NCBI GenBank assembly: GCA_036785705.1
Contig: JAWUZG010000160.1
Span: 1 to 64,000, forward strand
DNA from: Acanthornis magna
Lineage: Eukaryota > Chordata > Aves > Passeriformes > Acanthizidae
Direction of reading: 5' to 3'
Length of the DNA stretch: 64,000 nucleotides
This document shows positions 47,214 through 59,159 of this stretch, piece after piece. Within the stretch, counting starts at the first letter, position 1; each line of letters begins with the position of its first letter. The notes under the pieces were generated by a model, which did not search any database, was not told where the DNA came from, and saw only the letters and a program-made list of their open reading frames with translations. Both the position numbers and the translations under genes were made by a program.

Positions 47214-48143
47214 GGGGCAGCACAGCCGGACACCCCCATTCCCCACAGCCCCCCACCCCTCCCTGTCACCCCCACACCCCCTTTTCTACCTCCCCGGTGT
47301 CCCCCAACCTGTTACCTGCTCAGGTGCTCCCCGGGATCACTAGGCCACCAACTGGGAGTGGGGTGTGTTTACAAAAGTGAGGAAATAAGAAAAAATAGAG
47401 ATAAAGAGGGGAACGGAGACCTGGAGCAGCATAGGGACCCCCTGGTGTTCCTCCTAGACCTCCAACACCATGGGGGTCTGTGCTTTTGTCTGGGTCACCC
47501 CAAAGCCTGAGGCATCCCATGAAGGAACTGTGACCCACATCCCACCCAGCCACTGCCCATGCCAGGGACCCTCATTCCCCTGGGAACCCACCCATGGCAC
47601 CTCATTCCTAGGTCCCCCCTCCTGTGGACCCCCATCCCAGGATGTCCATTTCCCAGCACCTCCACTGCCCAGCACACCCCTCCCCTTGATCCCATCCCAT
47701 GGAATCCACAGTTCCCCAGTATGCCCCACACCTGTGTCTGCATCACATGACCCCAAATCCCTGTGGCCCATGTTCCCCTGGGACCCCCATCCCTGGTCCC
47801 CCTCACCCTTGGGGACCCCATTCCACAAGATCCCCATTCATTTTGTCTCCCTTTCCTAAAGAGCCCCATTCCCTGGGCACCCCATTCCTGGGCCCCCTGT
47901 TCCTCTGGAAATTCACCCTCAGCTCCCCACATCCTCTGAGGCCCCCACTCCTGGGACCCTCATGTCCCACCATGTCCTTTTATGTCCTTAACCTCTCCCG
48001 ACCCTGCCCCCACCATGTGCCACTTACTCATGGGGAGAAGATGTGACCTTGCTTCCTTCCTGTTTGGCCAAAGAGCTGCCACCCAGGGGACAGGTGGCCC
48101 CAGCAGCGTGTGACAGCCAGCCCGGACGGCCAGGGACATCGGG

Positions 48144-51100
48144 ATGGCTGGGAAGGTGGCACTGCTCCTGTGGGGTGATTGCCCTGGGCACAGGCCTGAT
48201 GCCCCAGGGATGGGCTCTGGTGAGGCAGAGAGCGGTGGGGAGGGGGCACAGGGGGGCTGTGGGGTCCCCTGAGGTCCCCAACAGCAGCAGGGCCAGTCCC
48301 TGGGGGTGGACGCTGGTTGTAGGATGGCCATGGGGACAGGAAAGGGAGGACAGCCATGGGGGAACTGAGATCGGGGGGGACAAGGATGCCATGACAGGCA
48401 CGTTGGGGCTGGGGCAGCTGTGGTGACAGGGGAAGGCGGACAGCGATACAGGGGCAGGGACAAGGGACAAGGGACAAGAGACAAACACCTTGCGGATGGG
48501 GCATGGGGACAGGTGTAGTGGGGCTGGTGGAGGTGACCTGTGACAGAATAGGGTGTCTGTGGTTTCCCCAGGCCCAGGGTGTCTATAGTGTCCCCATGTC
48601 CTGCCTCGGCCCGAGGTGGTCACAGTGTCCCAGTCCGTCAGGCATCCCATATCACATGGATGGTGTGGCACGTGGGCAGCTGTGACACAGACATGTCCCC
48701 CAGGCTTTCCAGAACTGTCAGGGACAGTCCCTGAGCACTTTCTCACAAGAACCAGTGTCCCATTGTGGACAGCTTGGGGACAGCCCCCACACCGCATGCC
48801 CCAGCTGCCACTTTCTGCACAGAACCACCCCCACTCAGCCCTGTCCCTTCTCCCTTCCAGCCCAGACCCTCGGCCTCGCTGGTGAGTCCTCGGGGGATGC
48901 CATATCCCTGCCCTCCTGTCCCCAGCCCCACAGTGGCCCTGGCAGGCTGGTGTCCCCTGTCACCTGCAGGTTCCCTGACCACCCAGCTCCTCGTGGAGCC
49001 CCCCTGGACACCGGCGGTGCTGTGGGACCAGGTGACACTGACCTGCCAGGGCTCGGGGACCGCCCGTGCCACCACCTGGTACAGGGATGGACAGCACTGG
49101 TGGCAGAAGGGACCTGACCACTTCCTTGTCACTGAGAGTGGCACCTACAAGTGTGACAGACCCGGCACAGGGCGCAGCCCCCCCGTACGCATCTTAAATG
49201 GTGAGGGGTGATGGGTGCCCTGCCGGGGTCCCCGAGGGCTCTGGGTGGGCTCTGCTTCCTGGGTCACACCCCTCATGTGACGAGAGCCCATCCCCCGCAC
49301 ACGGGGACATGCCAGAACATCCCAGTGCAATGAGACCCTCGCCCTTGCAATGGGGGACCCCTGGTGCCTCCCTCAGGCTCCCCAGATATGACAGGTCCCC
49401 CCTGTCCCACAGAGCGTCTGGTGCTGCAGGTGCCAGCACGGGTACTGCTGGAGGGGGACACAGTGACACTGCGCTGCCGGGGCTGGCAGGACAATGTGGT
49501 CACCGGGGTACGATTTTACCATGAAGAGGAGGATCTGGGGGGGGCCCTCAATGGGACCGAGTTGTCCCTGCCCCCCCTGCAGCTGCACCATGGCGGCCGC
49601 TATCGCTGTGGTGGCTGGTTGAGCTCGGGGCTGTCACCGCATTGGGAGAAGTCGGCACCGGTGACAGTGACAGTGCACAGTGAGTGTGGGAATGGGGATG
49701 GGAAACCCCAACATCTTCCCAGGGTTCCCCCACCACTGCGTGGATCCGTCAGCCCTCCCTTCACCCCTCCCTGGGTCACACACACCTTCCCATGTCCCTC
49801 TCACATCCCTCCGTCTCTACCCGGGTCCCTCTCCAGGTCCCCCTGTCCCTCTTCATGTCCCCGCATCCCTGCCTGGCATCCCACACACCTTCCCAGTTCC
49901 CAGCTCCATCTTCTGCTCTCCCTTCCCTACCTGGGTCACTTCCACCCCTCCCTGCATCCCCCTAATCCCTCCCTGGGCTCCCCCCTCCCCCCATCTCTGA
50001 GCCCCCCACACCCCTCCCTGGGTCCTCTCTGTCCCATCTCTTGTCCCTCGTCCCTGCCTGCATCAACCCCACCCCTCCCTGGGTCCCATTCTTCCTCAAT
50101 GGGATCTCCTGCATCTCCTTCGTATCCCCCTCCTGCCACTCCCTGTGGCCCCCATCCCTCATCGCTCCCCCACCCAACACATGAACCCCCACAGGGGTCC
50201 CTGTCAGTGCAGCCCCCTTGGGGACAAGTGGCACTGGGTGACCACCTGGTGCTGAGCTGTGCGGTGGCCGCAGGGATAGGTCCCCTGTCCTTCTCCTGGC
50301 ACCGGGGGGGTTCGGGGGCACCACTGGGTACCAGTCCCCACCTGGAGCTGTGTCATGTTGGGGATGAGGACAGCGGCCACTACCAGTGCCAGGTCAGCAA
50401 TGGGGACAGCATGGCTGAGAGCCCCACACTGAATGTCACCGTCCTGGGTGAGTGGGACCCCTGGGCTGGGGGTGACCCACCCCCACAGCATCCCCAATTC
50501 CACACATTCACATCCAACCTCATCTCCCTGACACCATCCCCAACCCACCCCAGGTCACAGACTGAACCACTGGGCGTCACAGTTCTGGGATTACTGGGAC
50601 CACCTGGGTCCTGATATCCCCACCCAGAACATGCCACTCATGAGTCCCTCATCCCACCTGTCACATCCCCCACCCCACATCAGGTCAAAGTCACCATCCT
50701 GAGCGTGACACTCCCAGAGGAGTCGTACCCCTGGGATTGGGGTGATGCCCCCCACGATATACCTCATCCAGCCGATCACATCCCACCCACACCATTCTAC
50801 ACCCCCCACCAGGTGACGATGACCATCACCCTTGGACATGGTCCTGGGGGAGAGGGACCCTCAGGCTTGTGGTCACCCCATTCACAGTATCCCTCATCTC
50901 ACCCTCATCTCACCCTCATCTCACCCTCACCTCTCTCTCACTTCACCCTCATCCCATCGTCATCCCATCTGTCACATGCCCTCATCCCACACAGGTGAGG
51001 ATCCCCACCACCATGGGTCACAGTCACAGGTGAAGGGGACCCTCTGTGTCCAGGTCCCCCCATGCACAGACTCCCTCATCCCACCCATTCCACCATCATC

Positions 51101-52401
51101 CCCCATGCTGGGTGCCAGCCCCTCCCCCACCCTCAGCCCCGTCTCTGTCCCCACAGTGCCCGTGGCCAATGCCACCATCACCCCTGGCCCCTTGGCACAT
51201 CAGGTGCGCCCAGGTGACCCCGTGACCCTGAGCTGCTCGGTGCAGGTGGGCTCAGCACCTGTCACCTTCACCTGGCTGCGTGATGGGCAAGAGGTGGCCC
51301 AGGGTCCCCTCCTGGATCTTGGGGACATCGATGTAGGACATTCGGGCACCTACCAGTGCGTGGCCACCAACCAGCTGGACAGGCACCGCGTGTTCCGGGC
51401 ACTCAGCCCAGAGCTGGCCCTGGAGGTGACACCACAAGCACACAGGGACACAGGTGGGGTCACACAGGGTCACTGGGGGCTGCAGCACCCCCGAGACAAT
51501 AGGTGACCCCAATGTGTCATGTGTTCCCTCTGTCCCCAGCAGTGACTGAGGGGGTTGGAAGGACCTTCCTGTTCCTAGTCCTGCTCCTGGGTGTCATCGG
51601 CAGCTGTCACTGGTGGCACCGCATGGGTGGGTGATAGTGGAGGGGGACAGGGGTCCTGAAAGGCAATGGGAAGTCCCCAGTATGGAGGGGCAATGGGGTG
51701 GCAATCAAAGCCCGTGATATGAGGATCTGAGATTGCGGGCATTTTGAACGATCCTGGGGTGTCCTGGAGGGACCTTGAGGAATATTGGGGTGGCACTGGG
51801 GGCTCCTGGCATTTTTGGGGAGGTGTTGTAGGATCATGCAAGGATGTTGGTGGTTCTTCAAGGACCCTGGGTGATTCCCCATCCCTGCCAAGCTTGGGAT
51901 TATAGGGGCTTTGGTGGTGCTCAGGGGTACTGGAGGGAATCTGGGGTACAGTGAGGGCTCAGGAGGGATCAGATGCCATGGGGATCCCATGATCACACCC
52001 CAACCCCCTTTTCCTTGCATCTGCCAGGAAGTCCCAGGACAGGTGAGTGGGGGGCTCTGGCCATGACTCCCCTTTCTCCCCTCCCCAGACACCCCCCCAC
52101 ATCCCTTTATCCATGCAGGGCTTTCCTGGAGCCCCTGTCCCCTCTGAAGGAGGTGGAGGCGCTGGACACTCATGTGGTGGGCACTGCGCAGGCAGAGGGT
52201 GAGTACAGGGGAGGGACCAGGGACATGTAACCCACGGGTGCCACCCCCTACCCAGGTCCCCCCAGCTGGTGTCTCTTGCAGGGCCCCAGGTGGGTACCCT
52301 GTTCTCCCTCCCTGCAGGAACCACAAGTGATCAATGCGGAGCTGCCAAGACCCCACAAGTGACTGCATGGCCCCCGTGACATCTACGAGAAGATGTTGTG
52401 A
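48144..52401 (+). CDS. FCRL-like receptor G (D1-D2-D4-D5, TM Arg, ITIMs lost)
   Basis: Exons: signal peptide 48144-48174 (upstream ATG is ACG), 21-bp exon 48861-48881, D1 48970-49200, D2 49413-49679, D4 50208-50447, D5 51157-51453, TM 51540-51626. D3 is absent. A 17-bp deletion removes the normal start of D4; the next AG (50206-50207) restores the frame. The TM exon has Arg near its outer end (GVGRTFLFLVLLLGV). Reading past the TM donor ends at TGA 51632-51634, giving about 393 aa with a very short tail. The former tail exons (52119-52198 and up to 52401) are decayed: the first cytoplasmic acceptor is CAT, and both ITIM tyrosines are replaced (ALDTHV, VINAEL). It could be an activating-type receptor or a gene in decay. 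Confidence 0.7.
50878..50975. repeat. CATCTCACCCT-type minisatellite in the D4-D5 intron of G
   Basis: Tandem CATCTCACCCT units, the cleanest version of the array also seen in gene E. Confidence 0.75.
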
Positions 52402-52627
52402 CACTGGGGGGGCTGGGGGTCACTGGGGGTCACTGGAGGTCACTGGAGGTCCCCATCTCTGGGCACCCACACCTCTGTTTTTCCCCTCATGGCCCCATGG
52501 GTTCCCAGCCTGACTTGGGAGGAGATCATGAATGCGGGGTCCCCATGTGGAGCTGCACAGCGTGGCCAGTGCTGCCCATTCTCCCTCCCAGTGCCAGGGG
52601 GGCACAGCACCCTGGTATTGGGACCAA

Positions 52628-52633
52628 AATAAA
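52628..52633 (+). terminator. poly(A) signal of gene G (AATAAA)
   Basis: The AATAAA in ACCAAAATAAAGC lies about 230 bp beyond the old stop, in the conserved 3' flank position. Confidence 0.55.
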
Positions 52634-52877
52634 GCTTTTTGGTTAAACTTGCAGAAATGGCTTTTATTTTTTCATCTCTGTTGGGCTTTAGGAATGGGAT
52701 TCTCCAATTTCAGGCTTCTCCTAAAAACCAGGAGCTGCTGCACCTCCCCTCCAACTGGAGGCACAAGAGGCCTGGTAGAACAGTGGGAGTTCAGGGCAAA
52801 ACTCTGTAATTCAGTGTGATCATTCATTCCCAGCCAATGGTGAACTCTGGATTCTGTACCGGAGACTCGGGAGGTGT

Positions 52878-53590
52878 CTTGGTTTGAAAGACAGGTGTCT
52901 GCCAAGAACGGCAGGAACCTTCCTGGGATGAAAAATATGACCGCCTTCCCTCCAAATTATTATAACTTTGAAATTACAGAGCTTTCAGGCAAAGATAAAG
53001 GAATAACAATTGTTTACTAGGACATATATGTGTTACAAGACAAACAAACAACAAGAGCAGCAACGACAAACAAAACAGAATCCCAACAACAGCCTTCTCT
53101 GGGTGGCCAAAGCGCCCTCCCCTTTGGTGCAGTTCCGGTCACAGCCAGCAGGGGCGCTGGTGGCTGCCGGGTGGGCGGGGCAGGTGTGATGATTCCCCCG
53201 CGGCTGCAGGGGGCGCTGTGGGATGAGCTCAGCCATCTCTCTCCACCAGGCAATGGCGGCTCAGCCAATGGAATGAGAGACAATGGCTCCCTTTGTGAAA
53301 GGCATGGCGAGCAGCCGGTCTCAGCACAACTTCGGGTTGTGAACTGGGCTATAGCAGGAACCTCGGAGCAGCGGGCTGGGCAGCAGAGGCGAACATACCA
53401 CCCAATTCTCGCAGTATCTCTACACTTCCCAAGAGAAAACCCCCCAGCTAAGAGACTGCAGCAAACTGCACCCCTTTCCCCTCCTCCCCATCCTGGCTAC
53501 ATCTTTCATCTCATAAGTACTTGTCCTTCTCATCCCTTCGGCAACAAAAGAGAGAAAAATTCCCTGAGTAAAAGGAAAAAAAGAAAAATT
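52878..53590 (+). mobile_element. LTR-like element, TGTCTTGGTTT type, with CTCF-like motifs
   Basis: It begins TGTCTTGGTTTGAAAGAC and is homologous to the LTR at 34837 through the region carrying the CTCF-like pair (53145-53160 and 53204-53220), after which the two diverge. The 3' limit is approximate. Confidence 0.6.
53145..53220 (+). promoter_or_regulatory. Paired CTCF-like motifs within the LTR (G-H interval)
   Basis: CCAGCAGGGGCGCTGG and CTGCAGGGGGCGCTGTG occur in the same order and spacing as at 35111-35186. Confidence 0.45.
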
Positions 53591-53609
53591 CTCACCTTTA
53601 AGAGGAGGT

Positions 53610-54450
53610 CCATGCATAGCCATGAGACTTTATGGTTCCCTTTAGGACCCCATTGGTGCATGCCACAGCAGTGTTTGCCTGTGGATAATACAGAGTGAGG
53701 AATGTTACTGAGTGCCCAACAGGTCAATGGGATTGTTCCCTGGCTGCTGGGCAGCAACCAACCCACAGGAAAGGCTTTTCCTGGGCCATTTTTAGGAACT
53801 CTTCCATTTTTCTCATTCCCACCCTGAGACTTCATTTACTTCCTATGTATTCAGCTCCAAAAAGGGAACAATTCTGTCCATCCTTGGACCACTGCACAGC
53901 AATCTGGGGAAATGCCCTCAGGGTCTGTTTCCCTGGAAAATCCACTCCATCCTGCCCTGAATTCCCCTGCCTGGGCACTCCCTGCTCCTGCTCTCACCCC
54001 CTGATCCTTGGATCCAAGTGTGGACAGCCACTGCTCAGTATTTCCACACTTTTTCCTCTCGTCTGGTGGCCACAGCCAGAAACCCAACAGTCTTTCTGGA
54101 AGCTTCCAAAGGGCTGCAGGTTTTGTGCAGGAAGGAGGAGGGTCCAGGTCAGGTTGTTGAGCAGGTTGTTGTTGTCTTTGCAGGACTTTTGGGGCTCTCT
54201 CAGTCCCTTGGCCAGAGGGACAAAATGATCAATTGCTGCATTTCCAGACTGCTTCCCTCACAGCTGCCCCTGCAGGGGGGGTTTCCACCCAGCCCTGCTC
54301 TCAAAACCATCACAGGCCCTCGCAGAGCCACTGCTTGGGCTCCCATTGGTTTTTGTGCTTCTTGCAGGGCTGAGCAAACCACATCCAGACCTTTTTCCCC
54401 CACACAATTCTCACCTTGGAGCAGCTCTAAAGCTGAGAGAATCAAAGGGG
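53610..54450 (+). repeat. Recurrent upstream block, extended copy (5' of gene H)
   Basis: This includes the block shared by all upstream regions (54030-54450) and the extra 0.4 kb found inverted at 27660-28090. It contains the 177-codon open frame 53695-54228 that matches 27468-27992. Confidence 0.6.
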
Positions 54451-54678
54451 AGCTGGGGGAACCCTCAGGACTGGTTCCCTGCTCAGGAGCTCTGTGGGAT
54501 TGCTGAGCCACAAACTGGAGGGGGGGGTGGGGGTTATGCGAAAATGAGGGAAATAAGTAAACAAATTGAAACAAAGAGAGCAAAAAGCCCCTGGGTGGGG
54601 GTACAGCCCCAGAGCTGCCTGGAGCCCCCCCAAACTATGAGCACCTCATGGGGGCAGTGCTGGGCCCTGGGTCACCCC

Positions 54679-55128
54679 TGATGGCAAAGATCTGTGTTAA
54701 TGTCTTTACAAACAATTCTATGGATGAAGGCATGGGTGTTAACATCTTTGAAATGGGTCTTGATGTCTCTTCTGACTGCAAGCATCAAGTTTGTTACAGA
54801 GCCCAGACTGCCTGGCTCCTGAAACAGCTGAGTGGGTCTGCACCTGAACTTTGGGATAAATGACAGTTTCGGGGGGGAAATATGTGAGAGGCAGTTTGGG
54901 AAGTCTGTACCTTCCTACTACCTCAGCCAATGGGAAAAGGGAGAGGGCAACAGGCAGCCGGGAGTGAAAGATAAAAGGGGGCTGTGCTCTCTGAAACCCC
55001 GAAAGAGAAAACCCCATGGGCGTGTGCCACAGTGGACTCTCTCCCTCTATCTGAACAAAGTTGTGGGACTCCTCTGTCTCCTTTTTGGATATAAACCTCT
55101 GATGTTTGTGGATTAATTTTCCTGACAC
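54679..55128 (+). mobile_element. Solo LTR near the gene H promoter, CCCC target duplication
   Basis: TGATGGCAAAG...TTTTCCTGACA, 450 bp, interrupts the conserved sequence GGGTCACCCCAAAATC with CCCC on both sides (4 bp, as in class I ERVs). It has a CCAAT (54926 region) and ATAAAAGG (54971-54978). No IRF-type element was found upstream of H. Confidence 0.75.
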
Positions 55129-55708
55129 CCCAAAATCTGAGGCAGCCCGTGAAGGACCTGCCACCCTCATGCCCACCCAGCCACTGCCCATCCCTGGGAG
55201 CCCCATTCCCCTGGGAACCCAACCATGGGACCCCCATTCCTTATGTCCTTGCTCCCTGGGACCCCCATCCCCGGACTCCTATGTCACAGAATCTCCTGTC
55301 CCAAGGACCCCTATCCCAGTAATTCCAGCCCCTGGAACCCCCATTCCCCTGGCACCCCCATCCCTGGGACATGTATCCCATGACTTCAAATCCCAGGAGC
55401 TCACAGTCCCCTGGCACCCCCATCCCTGAGCTCCCCACCCATGGTGATCCACATTCCCATGGCACCCCCTTTCCCCAGAACACCTATCCTTGGCTCCCTA
55501 CACCCCCTCAGCATCTAAATTCTGGCAGCAGCATGTCCCACCATGACCCCACAATGTCCCCACCCCGACCCCATCGTGTCCCCACCCTGCCCCCACCAAA
55601 AGCCACCTACATGTGGGGATGACACCTGACCTCGCTTCCTTCCCCTTCATCCAAAAAGCCACCACCCCGGTGACAGGTCGCCCTGGCTCTGTGTGACAGC
55701 CAGCCCGG

Positions 55709-58672
55709 ATGGCCAGGGACACTGGGATGGCCAAGAAGGTGGCACTGCTCCTGTGGGGTGAGTGCCCCTGGCACGGGCCTGATGCCCCGCGGATGGGCCC
55801 TGGTGAGGCAGAGAACGGTGGAGAGGGTGCACAGGGGGCTGTGGGGTCCTCTGAGGTCCCCAATGCCAGCAGAGGCAGTGAATGAGGTGGCTGGGGTCAT
55901 GGGGTGGCTGTAGGGACAGGAAAAGGAGGGCAGGAATGCAGGGACCGGAATAGGGGGATGGGGATGTGGGGGGAGAGGCATCATGGGACTGCGGTAGCTG
56001 TGTGGCCAGGGGGACACAGGGATGCAGGGACAGGGCCAAGGGGACAGGCACCATGGGGATGTGGCAATGGGGACAGGGGTTGTGGGACTGGTGACCTATG
56101 CCTGCATGGGGTGGCTGTGGCTTGCCCATTTCTGGTGTGTCCACAGTGTCATCATGTCCTGCCTGAGCACGGGGTGGCTGTGATGTCCCCACCACTGAGA
56201 GATCCGTGCCACTCTGGTGTCCCCAAGGGGACACTTAGGGCACAATGCCACACTACATCTCCCGGGTATCTTTGGGACCACCCCGTGGGGCCACCCCCAT
56301 CCAGCCTCTGTCCCTTCTCCCTTCCAGCACAGACCCTCGGCCTCACTGGTGAGTCTTCGGCAGATGCCATGTCCCCACCCTGCTGTCCCCAGCCTCACTG
56401 TGGCCCTGGCAGGCTGGTGTCACCTGTCACCCACAGGTGCCCAGACCACCTAGCTCCTCGTGGAGACCCCCTGGAGGCCAGCAGTGCTGTGGGACAGGGT
56501 GACACTGACCTGCCAGGGCTCGGGGACCCCCAATGCCACCACCTGGTAAAAGGACGGACAGCCCTGGTGGCAGAAAGCACCTGAGCACTTCATTGCCAAC
56601 GAGAGTGGCACCTACCAGTGTCACAGAGCTGGCACCAGGCTGAGCTCCCCTGTGAGGGTCTTAAATGGTGAGTGGGGGGATGTGCACCTGTGCCAATCTG
56701 AGGGGTCTGGGTGGGCCCCTGCCCATGGGTTGCTTCACGTCCTTGTTTTGATGAGAGCCTGTCCCCTGCACATGGGGACATCCCAGTTCATCCCATTGGT
56801 TCCTTGTGCACAAACACCACTTTGTTCCAGTGCACACCGGTGCATCCCAGTGTGATGGGACCCCTGTGGTGCTCGAGGCTGTGATGGGGTCCCCTCTGGT
56901 GTCCCGAGGAGCCTCTGGAGACACTGGGGACTCCTTCCAGTGGTCCCTGGTGTAATGGGGACCTCCCTGGACCCCTCTTGAGTCCCTTAGTGTGACAGGA
57001 CCCCCCTGTCCCACAGACCGGCTGGTGCTACAGGTGTCGGCACAGGTGCTGCTGGAGGGGGACACGGTGACACTGCGCTGCCAGCGCTGGAGGGACAAGT
57101 CTGTTACCAGAGTGCAATTTTACCACGAGGAGAAGGATCTGGGGGGACCCCTTAATGGGACGGAGCTGTCCCTGTCCCCCCTGCAGCTGAACCACAACGG
57201 CCACTACCGCTGCAGGGGCTGGGTGGGCATCGACCAGTTGGAGTCAGTGCCGGTGACAGTGACAGTGCATGGTGAGCACCCCTACAGCTGGCACCCCCAT
57301 ACTCTGATGCCCCCTCCCCCATCCCCAGCAGGCAGCGCATCACCGTGTCCCTCTGCTGACAGTGAACAGTGAGCATCCCCACAATCCTGCACCCCAGGGC
57401 CCCCTCCCCTGCTGGCTTGGGGTCACCACATTCTCCTATGTCTCCTTCCCAGAGCTCTTCACGGAGCCCGTGCTAGACGGTCCCCCCGAGCCCACCGAGG
57501 GGTCCCCCCTGAATCTCAGCTGCCTCAGCACCACCAGTCCCCTGCGGCCCCGAGCCCCCCTCCTGCACCTCTTCTACCGCGACGGGCAGTGGGTGGGGGG
57601 CCCGCAGGTGTCCCCACAGCTCCTGGTGCCCACCGTGGGGGTGTCCCACTCAGGCAATTACAGCTGCGAGGTGTGCTCCGGGGGGGGGGGGGGGGGGGCG
57701 TGCGGAAGAGCAGCGCCCAGCTCCGCGTCACGGTGCGCAGTGAATGTGGGGATGGGCACGGGAGCTCCGACAGCCTCCCCGTGTGCCTTATCCATGCCTG
57801 GGATCCCCCATCTCCCCCAGACTCCTTTGCCGGTTCTCCCCATCGCTGCCCTGTGTCCCCTCATTCCTCTCCTGGTGTCCTGCCCAGGTGCCCAAACCAC
57901 GACCAGGGTCCGTTCGTCTCTTCCCGCCTCCCTCCTCGGTCCCGTCTCCCTTCACCGGGACCCCTCACCCCTTTCTGGGTCCCCCCCACCCCTCTCTGAG
58001 GTCCCTCCATAGTCCCCTGGTTCTCCCGTCCCTGTCTGGGTCCCCACAGCCCTCCCTGGGGTTCCCCCATCGCTGTCCAGGTCTCCCCTCCCTGAATTTC
58101 CCATCGCTCCCTGCGGTCCCATTCCAAGCCCCCCTCTACCTCACTGGGGTCCCTCCACCCCTCTCTGACCCTCCCCGGGTCCTTGACTGTGCCCTGCTGT
58201 CCCCTCCCACGCGGGTCCCGCTCTCGGGGGTGTCCATGGCAGCCCAGCCCCCCGGGGCACAGGTGGCCCTGGGTGACCGCATCGTGCTGAGCTGCACGGT
58301 GGCCGTGGGGACAGGTCCCTTGTCCTTTTCCTGGCACCGGGAAGGCTTGGGGGCACCGCTGGGCACCGGCCCCCGCCTGGAGCTGAGCCACGTTGGGGAC
58401 GAGGACGGCGGCCACTACCAATGCCAGGCCAGTAATGGGGACAGCGTGGCTGAGAGCCCCACACTGAATGTCACCGTACTGGGTGAGTGGGGCCCTCGGG
58501 CTGGGGGTGGTTCCCCCACGGCATCCCCATCACACCCATCCCACCCTCATTCCCCCCGTGCCACTCCTCCCACGCCGGGTGACAGCCCCTCCCCCACCCT
58601 CAGCCCCGTCTCCGTCCCCGCAGTGCCCGTGGCCAATGTCACCATCACCCCTGGCCCCCAGGCACACCAGGT
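55709..58672 (+). pseudogene. FCRL-like receptor pseudogene H (truncated in D5)
   Basis: Exons: signal peptide 55709-55757, 21-bp exon 56328-56348, D1 56437-56667, D2 57017-57271, D3 57453-57739, D4 about 58213-58482, D5 from 58624, cut at about 58672. D1 has TAG 56451-56453 and TAA 56547-56549. D3 contains a run of 19 G (57680-57698), 8 bp longer than its relatives imply, which shifts the frame; its donor is a weak GTGAAT. The D4 acceptor lacks AG, as in gene A. D5 stops after AHQ where an LTR begins, and no TM or tail exons follow. D2 is still open. It is clearly dead. Confidence 0.85.
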
Positions 58673-58673
58673 A

Positions 58674-59105
58674 TGTGGAGAGATGGCTCGAAGAGCAGGA
58701 CCGTGAGATGCTAGATGCTCTGCTTTTGCAGCATCTGCCACAGAGTACAGAGTAGGCATTGTGCAAGCAAAACCTTGAGAGAAAGCTGCAAGGACAATGT
58801 CCTTGGTCGTTTTAGGAAAGTATCGAGTTTATGAAAGAGGAATTGTGGTCAAAAGAATACAGAACATCAGATTAAGGGACCGCGAGTTGGGAGAGAACAA
58901 GTATTGTAGCTGTATGCATCTAACCAATAATAGTGTAGCAAGCAGTCTTACTAACCAATGACATAATGACATGTAAAACCTGCAAGCTGCTGAAAAATGT
59001 ACTTAAGTCTGAGAACCGAGAGAAATAGTTTGGAATAAAGCTTGTATTGATCACATTGATCCGGTATTGCTTTTTCTCCTCGTCGATTGCGGGGTGTTAC
59101 CTTCA
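58674..59105 (+). mobile_element. LTR with adjacent primer-binding-like site, breaks gene H
   Basis: It starts TGTGGAGAGATGG and ends ACCTTCA, with an AATAAA at 59034-59039. Directly after it, TGGTGCCGGTCC (59107 on) has the TGG opening expected of a primer-binding site, so this may be a 5' LTR with a remnant of internal sequence rather than a solo LTR. It truncates D5 of gene H. Confidence 0.6.
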
Positions 59106-59159
59106 ATGGTGCCGGTCCAACCTTGAATGAGATTACCTTAAATGAGACTACCTTTAATG

